From: Syntrophomonadaceae bacterium | GTDB lineage: Bacteria > Bacillota > Syntrophomonadia > Syntrophomonadales > Syntrophomonadaceae | DNA length: 7,255 nucleotides | Assembly (NCBI GenBank): GCA_031265005.1 | Contig: JAISDD010000233.1 | Span: 1-7,255 of the forward strand | Direction: 5' to 3' | In this document: positions 1 through 5,467 of the stretch, one piece after another | How the letters are laid out: each line of letters begins with the position of its first letter | Numbering within the stretch: the first letter of the stretch is position 1 | Position numbers and translations under genes: made by a program | Notes under the pieces: generated by a model | The model's input: the letters and a program-made list of their open reading frames with translations, nothing else | Databases searched by the model: none | Told to the model about the DNA's origin: nothing

Positions 1-492
1 GAACATAATATGCTGGTAGATTTAGGACGCAACGATCTGGGCAGAATCAGCGAATTTTCTTCCGTAAAAGTGGTCAAATATTTATCGATAGAACGCTTTT
101 CGCATGTGATGCATATAGGCTCGGAAGTAGAAAGCCGGATCAAAGCGGATAAATCAGCGCTGGACGCTATAAGGGCCGTGCTTCCGGCCGGTACTTTGTC
201 CGGAGCCCCTAAAATCCGCGCCTGTGAAATCATCAACGCTTTGGAAAATAATAAAAGGGGCATTTACGGCGGAGCAGTCGGGTATATAAGTTTGTCCGGC
301 AATATGGACACTTGTATTGCTATCCGCATTGCCTTTAAGAAAAACGGAAAGGTTTTTATCCGTTCCGGCGCCGGCATTGTAGCCGACAGTATACCTGAAA
401 AAGAATTCCAGGAGTGCCGCGATAAAATGCAGGCGGTCATAAACGCGCTGACGGCAGCGGAAGGAGGCTTACAAGATGATTTTATTGATTGA
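1..492 (+). CDS. trpE: Anthranilate synthase component I (TrpE), C-terminal part, 5' end outside window
   Basis: This is the chorismate-binding catalytic subunit of anthranilate synthase, which turns chorismate and ammonia (supplied by TrpG) into anthranilate, the first committed step of tryptophan synthesis in the cytoplasm. The reading frame is open from base 1, so the ATG at 10 is internal and only the last 163 residues are present. Visible family motifs, numbered from base 1, are EHNMLVDLGRNDLGR (1-15), SHVMHIGSEVE (34-44), PAGTLSGAPK (62-71), GIYGGAVGY (87-95) and RSGAGIVADSIPEKEFQE (121-138). The SHVMHI stretch and the adjacent trpG favour TrpE over the related PabB (aminodeoxychorismate synthase), though the N-terminal tryptophan feedback site that would settle this is not in the window. 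The frame ends 17 bases inside trpG, which suggests translational coupling of the two subunits. Confidence 0.95.
   Translation, partial: EHNMLVDLGRNDLGRISEFSSVKVVKYLSIERFSHVMHIGSEVESRIKADKSALDAIRAVLPAGTLSGAPKIRACEIINALENNKRGIYGGAVGYISLSGNMDTCIAIRIAFKKNGKVFIRSGAGIVADSIPEKEFQECRDKMQAVINALTAAEGGLQDDFID
461..467 (+). promoter_or_regulatory. Ribosome binding site of trpG
   Basis: AAGGAGG lies 8 bases before the ATG at 476, inside the trpE coding region. It fixes the trpG start, so the two reading frames truly overlap by 17 bases. Confidence 0.85.
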
Positions 493-1042
493 TAATTACG
501 ACAGTTTTTCTTATAATCTCTATCAGCTTATAGGTTCTATTGCTTCGGACATTATGGTAGTTCGCAACGATAAGATGTCTGTCGGGGAAATAGAGCGGCT
601 GCGTCCGGAAAAAATAGTTATGTCGCCTGGTCCGGGCCGTCCGGAAAACGCCGGAATTTGTTTGGAAATGGTATGTTGTTTAGCAGGACGTGTTCCGATA
701 CTGGGAGTATGCCTGGGGCATCAGGCCATATGTCAGACTTACGGCGCGACTATAGGGTACGCGAAAACTTTGATGCACGGCAAAGCGAGCCCTGTAAAAT
801 TAGAGGCAGACAGCCGCCTGTTTAGCGAGTTGCCCGCTATTATTATGGGAGGGCGATATCATTCCCTGGCCGCCGCCTGGCCTGCACTGCCTCAAGAATT
901 AAAGATAACCGCCCGGGATGAGGACGGTGAAATAATGGCCGTAGAACATATTCACCATGAATTATACGGCGTCCAGTTTCATCCGGAGTCTATATTAACG
1001 CCATTGGGAGCGAAGATAATCGCTAATTTTTTAAATAGGTGA
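476..1042 (+). CDS. trpG: Anthranilate synthase component II, glutamine amidotransferase (TrpG)
   Basis: A class I glutamine amidotransferase of 188 residues, the normal length for the stand-alone subunit. It hydrolyses glutamine and passes ammonia to TrpE. Visible motifs are the N-terminal LLIDNYDSFSYN (3-14), the oxyanion region MSPGPGRPENAG (49-60), the nucleophile elbow GVCLGHQ with catalytic Cys79, and FHPES with His169 and Glu171 completing the triad. HGKASPV (101-107) and RYHSL (127-131) are also typical of the TrpG/PabA family. The start is set by AAGGAGG at 461-467. In many Bacillota this subunit is shared with folate synthesis (PabA role), which cannot be excluded; pairing with trpE makes TrpG the better name. 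No trpD follows: the next gene is on the opposite strand and ends 46 bases further on. Confidence 0.96.
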   Translation: MILLIDNYDSFSYNLYQLIGSIASDIMVVRNDKMSVGEIERLRPEKIVMSPGPGRPENAGICLEMVCCLAGRVPILGVCLGHQAICQTYGATIGYAKTLMHGKASPVKLEADSRLFSELPAIIMGGRYHSLAAAWPALPQELKITARDEDGEIMAVEHIHHELYGVQFHPESILTPLGAKIIANFLNR

Positions 1043-1062
1043 AAGGTTATTCTGATTTTTCC

Positions 1063-1089
1063 GCTTTGACGGTAATTACCGCCAAAAGC
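1063..1089. repeat. Inverted repeat between convergent genes, possible bidirectional transcription end
   Basis: The 46-base gap between the trpG stop and the permease stop holds a 12-base perfect palindrome, CGGTAATTACCG (1070-1081). It is flanked by GCTTTG and CAAAAGC, which extend the stem with one A/C mismatch and one bulged A. A hairpin with loop AATT could form on either strand, as expected between two genes that end face to face. Neither side has a proper T-tract, so it is not a canonical intrinsic terminator and its role is inferred from position. Confidence 0.4.
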
Positions 1090-2258
1090 TATTCACTTCG
1101 CAAAGCGTCGATAGGTTTGAGGCGGCTGGCTTTTCTGGCGGGGGCCCAGCCGAACACAATCCCGACCAGAGCGGAAAAACCTAATCCCAACGCGATAGCC
1201 GTAGGCGAAAGAGCAAATTTAGTATCCATGGCGGCGGATGCTATATACGATATCAGCAACCCGAATAAAGCGCCGAATAATCCCCCCAGCAAGGATAACA
1301 ACACGGCTTCAATGACGAATTGGTACTGTATCTGCCTCGGTTCAGCCCCTAAAGCTTTTCGTAAGCCTATTTCAGTGGTTCTTTCCGTAACGGAAACCAG
1401 CATCATATTCATAATGCCGACCCCACCTACCAACAAAGCGATAGAAGCGATACCGGTCAGCATGGCCGTTAGCATACTCTGCATTTCCTGCATACTGGAT
1501 AAAATACTTTCAAAATTAACGATGTTGAAACTATCCTCCGCGTAATTGAAGGCGGCGTTTAACACATTTTCGATTTCATAATTGGCGGCTTGGGTTTCAT
1601 TAGCGTCATAAAGATAAATCTCAATATTCATTATGTTAGCCGCGGCGTTAAGACTGAGGGCATTTTTATAAGGAATTTTAACGCGGCCGACGTTTTGACG
1701 GTAAAAGTTGGTTTCACTTTCCATTAAACCGACGACCGTGTAATTTTGGCCGCTGAGATACATTTGCTTGTTGATGGGGTTTTCGCCCCAGAATAATTCA
1801 TCGGCGATATTTTCATCGATTATACATACGTTGCTGTATCCTGACATGTCGTAAATATTCAGCGGACGGCCCTGAATAACCATATCCTGATTATTTTCAA
1901 AATATATTTCATTATTTCCTTCGACGCTTATATCTTCAAATATTTTATTATTGCGGACCGCGGTCGAACCTAAAGAAACGGTGGGGGAAACTCCGGAGAC
2001 ATATTCTATAGCGCTCAAATCGGCGATGTCGTTTTCATTTAAACCTGCTTTCAAAGCCGTGCCATAAGCCTGTACGGTTACTTTTCCCGCGCCCATTTCA
2101 CTGAAACGGTCTATTACTTCGCCGGTTACTCCTTGCACCACGGTAATTAAAGCAATGATCGAAGTGACTCCGATCATAATTCCTAACATGGTCAAAAAAG
2201 AGCGCATTTTATTGCCTATTATATTGTCCAGCGCCATCATCAAAATTTCTTTAAGCAA
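1089..2258 (-). CDS. MacB/FtsX-family ABC transporter permease (YknZ-like)
   Basis: The membrane subunit of a type VII (mechanotransmission) ABC exporter, 389 residues. The order is the classical one: a basic N-terminal segment ending in NKMRSFLTMLGIMIGV, TM1 (about 20-42), a large extracytoplasmic MacB_PCD domain (about 43-262), then TM2 (about 263-290), TM3 (about 315-340) and TM4 (about 350-372). The conserved cytoplasmic stretch ERTTEIGLRKALGA (292-305) follows TM2, and PARKASRLKPIDALR (373-387) closes the protein. It starts at TTG (2256-2258), supported by a well-placed AGGTGG and by the family N-terminus; the first ATG would remove six residues. It overlaps the ATPase gene by 8 bases, so the two are translationally coupled. 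B. subtilis YknZ has about the same size and arrangement. The substrate (peptide, drug, lipid or siderophore) cannot be told from sequence. Confidence 0.92.
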   Translation of the reverse strand: MLKEILMMALDNIIGNKMRSFLTMLGIMIGVTSIIALITVVQGVTGEVIDRFSEMGAGKVTVQAYGTALKAGLNENDIADLSAIEYVSGVSPTVSLGSTAVRNNKIFEDISVEGNNEIYFENNQDMVIQGRPLNIYDMSGYSNVCIIDENIADELFWGENPINKQMYLSGQNYTVVGLMESETNFYRQNVGRVKIPYKNALSLNAAANIMNIEIYLYDANETQAANYEIENVLNAAFNYAEDSFNIVNFESILSSMQEMQSMLTAMLTGIASIALLVGGVGIMNMMLVSVTERTTEIGLRKALGAEPRQIQYQFVIEAVLLSLLGGLFGALFGLLISYIASAAMDTKFALSPTAIALGLGFSALVGIVFGWAPARKASRLKPIDALRSE

Positions 2259-2943
2259 TGTTTAATCCACCTTCCGACACAATCCCGTCGATAATGTTTA
2301 CTATTCGTTTAGCTTGTTTAGCAATGCCGGCGTCATGAGTTATCATGATAATGGTACGCCCCCGGCTGTTTATTTCATGAAATAGTTCCAGCACCTGTAT
2401 CCCGGTTTTCTGGTCTAAAGCGCCGGTCGGCTCATCTGCTAAAAGTATGGTAGGGTTATTGATGAGCGCGCGGGCTATAGCGACCCGCTGCTGCTGGCCT
2501 CCGGAGAGCTGATTGGGAAAATGGGACGACCGGTCGGCCAGCCCTACCTGTTCCAACATCGCTTCAGCCATAGCCCTGCGTTCCTTTTGTTTATAACCGG
2601 CGTATATTAAAGGCAGTTCCACATTTCGCAAAGCGGTTTGCCTCGCTAACAGATGAAAAGACTGGAATATAAAGCCTATCTCTGTGTTTCTTATCCGCGC
2701 CATGGTTTTTTCGTTTTGATCCTGAATCTTTCTCCCCGCCAAAAAATACTCTCCGCTGGTCGGAGTGTCCAAACAGCCTATGATATTCATAAGAGTTGAT
2801 TTGCCTGAGCCGGAAGGGCCTAATACAGCGATAAACTCTCCTTGCTTGATTTGCAGATGTATTTCTTTTAACACGTGTATCTCCTGGTCGGCTATTTGGT
2901 AATTTTTTATAATTTTTACCATATCGACAACAGTTTCGGACAT
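2251..2943 (-). CDS. ABC transporter ATP-binding protein, MacB/LolD type (YknY-like)
   Basis: The nucleotide-binding subunit of the exporter, 230 residues, the typical length for stand-alone members. All motifs are intact: Walker [10 protein letters not shown] (42-50), Q-loop FIFQSFHLL with Gln94, signature [15 protein letters not shown] (146-160), Walker B ILLADE (166-171) with catalytic Glu171, D-loop GALD (174-177) and H-loop His203 in THD. The phrase [11 protein letters not shown] and the [11 protein letters not shown] stretch after Walker A are typical of the MacB/LolD subfamily. ATP binding and hydrolysis here would drive the permease, whose gene overlaps the end of this one. Unlike E. 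coli MacB, the ATPase and permease are separate chains. The adaptor gene lies 69 bases upstream with no visible terminator between them, so the three genes probably share one transcript. Confidence 0.95.
   Translation of the reverse strand: MSETVVDMVKIIKNYQIADQEIHVLKEIHLQIKQGEFIAVLGPSGSGKSTLMNIIGCLDTPTSGEYFLAGRKIQDQNEKTMARIRNTEIGFIFQSFHLLARQTALRNVELPLIYAGYKQKERRAMAEAMLEQVGLADRSSHFPNQLSGGQQQRVAIARALINNPTILLADEPTGALDQKTGIQVLELFHEINSRGRTIIMITHDAGIAKQAKRIVNIIDGIVSEGGLNIA
2267..2275 (-). promoter_or_regulatory. Ribosome binding site supporting the TTG start of the permease
   Basis: On the minus strand GGAAGGTGG ends 8 bases before the TTG at 2256-2258, within the last codons of the ATPase gene. 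No comparable site precedes the ATG codons at 2238-2240 or 2235-2237. Confidence 0.7.
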
Positions 2944-2950
2944 GCTTCGT

Positions 2951-2957
2951 CCTCCTC
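2951..2957 (-). promoter_or_regulatory. Ribosome binding site of the ABC ATPase gene
   Basis: GAGGAGG on the minus strand, 7 bases before the ATG at 2941-2943. The remaining bases of the 69-base gap (2958-3012) show no hairpin or convincing promoter. Confidence 0.8.
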
Positions 2958-3012
2958 AATATAAGATAAAACCTAACGATGAGCTAATTCGGGCTGTTAC
3001 CGTCAAAATCTA

Positions 3013-4335
3013 TCATCTGCGTATTTGGACAGTTCCAGTTCTTACGCCGCCTCCGCCTCCTCCTGGCGGGCCAGGAGTGAAGTTATTGTTATTCGTCGTA
3101 GTATCAGTTGGAGGGAAGTTATCGCCGCTAAAAAATACCGTTTCTCCTTCGTTTAAACCTTCAATTATTTCAACCAGCATTCCGTTATTGATACCTACGC
3201 TAACCGGACGGTTTTGTAAGACGCCTGCCTGATCCTTGACCCTGACATAAGCGCTCCTGTCCTCTCCCGTATATACTGCCCGCAAGGGAATAGCCACGGC
3301 GTTTTCGGCGATCTCTTTGACTATATTTATTTCCAGCGACATGCCCACTTTTAAAGCGTCATTTTTCTCCAGCACGACAGTGGCCGGAAAATAGGAAACA
3401 CCGTTAGTTACCGTAGCGCTTTCCGCTACTTTCTCTACAGTGCCGTTGACGTTAACGTTCAAAGCGTTCAAAAGCGCTTGCACTTTTGTCCCTTTGGTTA
3501 CGTAAACTAACCCGTACTCGTCAACTTTGATTTCCACTTTCAAGTTGTCATAGTCTATAATTTGCATGATTTGAGTACCCATAGTTATTTGTTCATTTAC
3601 TTCCACGAAAATTTCCGTTACCGTACCGGAAATATCAGCGTAAATCTTGCTGTCCCGCAGTTGAGTTTCTAAATTGGCTAAAGAAGCTTGGGACTGTTGC
3701 AATTGGGCTTGCGCCGTTCTGGCGTCTTGGGCTAAAGTAGTTTCCAGCATGGAACGTTCTTGCCGCGCGGTATTCAGCTGCATGGCAGCAGTTTCAAAGG
3801 CGTTTTGCGCGTCGGTCAATTCATTTTGAGTACTGGCTCCGCTTTCAAATAACTGTTTAACCTGATTAAGGCTGGTTTCCGCTTTAGCGTGATTAAGTTC
3901 CGCTGTTTTTAAAGCGTTGTCAGCTTGAAGGGTTTTTTCAGTTTTGGCGGAACCGATAGCTTTTTCATAATTTATTTGAGCGATTTCCACATTGGCTCTT
4001 GATTGAGTAATATTAGCTTCTAAAGTATCATTTTTGAATTCTACCAGAATGTCTCCTGTTTTAACCAGGGATCCTTCCGCCACATAGAACTTTTTGACCG
4101 GTTGCGAGCCGGTGGATAATACGGTCTGGCTTTTGTTAGCTTCTATGTTGCCGGTGAAATTGTAGTATGTAGCAATATCTTGTCGTACGGCCTGAGTTTC
4201 CGACAATATTTCCTCTTTTCCCGTCAGGGCGTAAACAGCGGTAATGGCAATTAATACTACAAGAGCGATTATAATAATAATTTTTTTGCGTTTTGTAAAC
4301 CGGCTTCCTTTAATTGGGCTTGATTGCTCCGTCAA
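3013..4335 (-). CDS. Membrane fusion (periplasmic adaptor) protein of a MacA/HlyD-type exporter (YknX-like)
   Basis: The adaptor subunit of the export complex, 440 residues. A basic N-terminus (KGSRFTKRKK) precedes one membrane anchor (about 19-38). After it come the first half of a biotinyl-lipoyl-like domain (about 68-104, VAEGSLVKTGDILVEF), a long Ala/Gln-rich alpha-helical hairpin (about 105-228), the second lipoyl half (229-262, DISGTVTEIFVEVNEQITMG), a beta-barrel (about 263-340) and a membrane-proximal domain (about 345-402). The chain ends in an Asn run and a PGPPGGGGGG tail (about 410-440). The start is TTG (4333-4335) with a strong AAGGAGGG; there is no ATG alternative near the N-terminus. 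It is the first gene of the operon, followed by the ATPase and permease. In a double-membrane organism it would link to a TolC-type channel, but none is encoded here. Substrate unknown. Confidence 0.92.
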   Translation of the reverse strand: MTEQSSPIKGSRFTKRKKIIIIIALVVLIAITAVYALTGKEEILSETQAVRQDIATYYNFTGNIEANKSQTVLSTGSQPVKKFYVAEGSLVKTGDILVEFKNDTLEANITQSRANVEIAQINYEKAIGSAKTEKTLQADNALKTAELNHAKAETSLNQVKQLFESGASTQNELTDAQNAFETAAMQLNTARQERSMLETTLAQDARTAQAQLQQSQASLANLETQLRDSKIYADISGTVTEIFVEVNEQITMGTQIMQIIDYDNLKVEIKVDEYGLVYVTKGTKVQALLNALNVNVNGTVEKVAESATVTNGVSYFPATVVLEKNDALKVGMSLEINIVKEIAENAVAIPLRAVYTGEDRSAYVRVKDQAGVLQNRPVSVGINNGMLVEIIEGLNEGETVFFSGDNFPPTDTTTNNNNFTPGPPGGGGGGVRTGTVQIRR

Positions 4336-4341
4336 AAGATA

Positions 4342-4349
4342 CCCTCCTT
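4342..4349 (-). promoter_or_regulatory. Ribosome binding site supporting the TTG start of the adaptor gene
   Basis: AAGGAGGG on the minus strand; its GGAGG core lies 7 bases before the TTG at 4333-4335. The near-perfect match to the anti-Shine-Dalgarno sequence makes this non-ATG start credible. Confidence 0.8.
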
Positions 4350-4409
4350 AAGATTTAATTCTGACTAAATTATGTATAGTACGAGTAATTTAAACAACTA
4401 TTAATATAC

Positions 4410-4415
4410 ATTATA
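4410..4415 (-). promoter_or_regulatory. Candidate -10 box of the exporter operon
   Basis: A perfect TATAAT on the minus strand, 74 bases before the TTG start of the adaptor gene. No good -35 lies 16-18 bases upstream: the sequence there is AATTAA-like. If real, this promoter would be weak or need an activator. The inverted repeats just upstream would suit such a regulator. Any AT-rich region yields TATAAT matches by chance, so this stays tentative. Confidence 0.4.
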
Positions 4416-4439
4416 CAATACCATCTTGGTTTTTAATTA

Positions 4440-4465
4440 AACAATAAGCAGAGCTTTTTATTGTT
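4440..4465. repeat. Inverted repeat AACAATAA / TTATTGTT upstream of the exporter operon
   Basis: Two perfect 8-base arms (4440-4447 and 4458-4465) are separated by 10 bases. The repeat starts about 25 bases upstream of the candidate -10 box, around the -35 to -60 region. No T-tract follows on either strand, so it is not a terminator. It could be a binding site for a dimeric regulator, or simply chance in AT-rich DNA. Confidence 0.4.
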
Positions 4466-4489
4466 ATGAAAACGGCGGAACGATGGTTT

Positions 4490-4510
4490 AAGCATTTTCA
4501 CTTTATGCTT
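4490..4510. repeat. Inverted repeat AAGCAT / ATGCTT upstream of the exporter operon
   Basis: Perfect 6-base arms (4490-4495 and 4505-4510) with a 9-base spacer; beyond them the match continues imperfectly (TTAAGCAT against ATGCTTTA). It lies about 25 bases beyond the other inverted repeat. The arms differ between the two repeats, so they are not copies of one operator. Function unknown. Confidence 0.3.
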
Positions 4511-4595
4511 TACTATGCAGTATTTATGTGATGATAAGTTGAAGCAATTATGTTTTTTTCCTGAATTTTTCAAAGCTTTTGAATAGGCGGCTAAA

Positions 4596-4629
4596 CAAAA
4601 AGGGATAGAGCATGATTATTCTATCCCTT
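4596..4629 (-). terminator. Rho-independent terminator of sigH
   Basis: On the minus strand a perfect 10-base stem (AAGGGATAGA at 4629-4620 pairing with TCTATCCCTT at 4609-4600) with a 10-base loop leads directly into TTTTTGTTT. It begins about 30 bases after the sigH stop. It separates the sigH transcript from the exporter operon, which reads in the same direction. Confidence 0.9.
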
Positions 4630-4658
4630 GGGCGGCGGTTACATATTTTTTGAACGAA

Positions 4659-5309
4659 CTAAAGATCATCCCGGTCTTCCAAGTATTTTTCCAGTTTTCT
4701 TTTCACTCTTTGCAGAGCGTTATCGATCGATTTTACATGTCTTTTTAGCTCCAAGGCGATCTCCTGATATGATTTGCCTTCCAGATAAGCCATCAGCACT
4801 TTCCATTCCAGGGAAGACAGTATCTCTCCCATCTTTTTTTCAATAAAGATGAATTCTTCGCGGCTTATTATTATTTCTTCAGGATTGGTAATTTTAGTGG
4901 TAGACAGCACATCAATGAGGGTACGATCCGATTCTTCATCGTAAATGGGTTTATTCAAAGAAACGTAGGAATTCAGCGGAATGTGTTTTTGCCTGGTAGC
5001 AGTTTTAATAGCGGTGATAATCTGCCTGGTTATGCACAATTCAGCAAAAGCCCTGAATGAAGTTAGCTTGTCCATCTTATAATCGCGAATAGCTTTGAAC
5101 AAGCCGATCATGCCTTCTTGAATGATGTCTTCCTTATCCGCTCCGATCAAAAAATAAGATCTGGCTTTAGCGCGAACAAAATTCTTGTACTTATCCACCA
5201 AAAATTCCACTGCGGTTTGAACGCCTTCTTGAGCTATTTTCACTATATTTTCATCAGTCATCTCCGCATATGTAATAAAAACTTGTTTAACAGCAAGAGA
5301 AGTTGGCAT
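4659..5309 (-). CDS. sigH: RNA polymerase sigma factor SigH (sigma-30, Spo0H family)
   Basis: An alternative sigma-70-family factor that, in B. subtilis, directs early stationary-phase, competence and sporulation-onset genes. I place the start at the ATG at 5307-5309, giving 216 residues against 218 in B. subtilis. GGAGG sits 7 bases before it, while an in-frame ATG eight codons upstream has no ribosome binding site. Region 2 contains FVRAKARSYFLIGADKEDII and QEGMIGLFKAIRDY (about 44-77), then FAELCITRQIITAIKTATRQ (about 88-107) and KHIPLNSYVSLNKP (108-121), all nearly identical to my memory of the B. subtilis protein. The region 4 helix-turn-helix is EGKSYQEIALELKRHVKSID (about 177-196), followed by NALQRVKRKLEKYL. 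The gene follows rlmB, has its own sigma-A-type promoter in between, and ends in a strong terminator. In a non-sporulating host it could serve competence or stationary phase only. Confidence 0.96.
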   Translation of the reverse strand: MPTSLAVKQVFITYAEMTDENIVKIAQEGVQTAVEFLVDKYKNFVRAKARSYFLIGADKEDIIQEGMIGLFKAIRDYKMDKLTSFRAFAELCITRQIITAIKTATRQKHIPLNSYVSLNKPIYDEESDRTLIDVLSTTKITNPEEIIISREEFIFIEKKMGEILSSLEWKVLMAYLEGKSYQEIALELKRHVKSIDNALQRVKRKLEKYLEDRDDL

Positions 5310-5316
5310 TAAATCG

Positions 5317-5321
5317 CCTCC
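5317..5321 (-). promoter_or_regulatory. Ribosome binding site that decides the sigH start
   Basis: GGAGG on the minus strand, 7 bases before the ATG at 5307-5309. It lies downstream of the other in-frame ATG (5331-5333), so that ATG cannot use it. Confidence 0.85.
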
Positions 5322-5375
5322 ATTAGCTATCATTATATTTACGAATATTAAAATCCCATTATGAGCTACAGAGTC

Positions 5376-5404
5376 ATTATATCAGCAACCTGCGCCGCCG
5401 TCAA
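5376..5404 (-). promoter_or_regulatory. Near-consensus sigma-A promoter of sigH, with extended -10
   Basis: On the minus strand, a TTGACG -35 (5404-5399) and a TATAAT -10 (5381-5376) are separated by exactly 17 bases. A TG one base upstream of the -10 (TGATATAAT) makes it an extended -10. Transcription should begin near 5369, giving a leader of about 60 bases before the sigH ATG. B. subtilis sigH is known to be transcribed by sigma-A, which agrees. No terminator is visible between rlmB and this promoter, so read-through from rlmB could add to sigH expression. Confidence 0.85.
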
Positions 5405-5467
5405 CTGTACGTCTAAGCTGAAGGGATTTTTAAGCAGGACTATTTCGGTTTTATTACTTCCTGGTCC

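Larger units (their letters stand above)
4336..4658. other. Gene-free intergenic region between sigH and the exporter operon
   Basis: This stretch of about 320 bases is AT-rich and carries no supportable gene. Read on the minus strand it holds, in order, the sigH terminator (4596-4629), a stretch with no recognisable signal (about 4511-4595), two inverted repeats (4490-4510 and 4440-4465), a TATAAT -10-like box (4410-4415), a roughly 60-base leader, and the adaptor ribosome binding site (4342-4349). It is therefore best read as the control region of the exporter operon. Confidence 0.6.

Noticed and set aside
1039..1545. Open frame of 168 codons on the + strand starting at the end of trpG
   Set aside because: It lies antisense to the permease gene, which has clear family motifs. 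Its product has no recognisable domain, and it is explained by the codon pattern of the opposite strand.
2591..2959. Open frame of 122 codons on the minus strand inside the ATPase gene
   Set aside because: Out-of-frame shadow of a gene with all ABC motifs intact.
2997..3007. TTTGACGGTAA occurring here (minus strand) and at 1065-1075 (+ strand), flanking the ATPase and permease genes in opposite orientation
   Set aside because: An 11-base match is expected several times by chance in a window of this size, and there are no other signs of a mobile element such as a transposase or target duplication.
4466..4531. 21-codon open frame (begins MKTAERWFKHF) in the intergenic region, + strand
   Set aside because: No ribosome binding site precedes it, its start lies next to the arm of an inverted repeat, and frames this short are common by chance.
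4556..4562. AGGAAAA on the minus strand, resembling a sigma-H -35 element upstream of the exporter operon
   Set aside because: No GAAT-type -10 lies at the required distance downstream, so there is no support for sigma-H control of the exporter.
5331..5333. In-frame upstream ATG as the sigH start (eight more residues)
   Set aside because: It has no ribosome binding site, whereas the second ATG has GGAGG at ideal spacing and gives the usual SigH length.
5407..5467. Small inverted repeat (CAGGA/TCCTG) just after the rlmB stop as a terminator
   Set aside because: The stem is only five bases with a loop of about 19, and A's rather than T's follow it on the transcribed strand.
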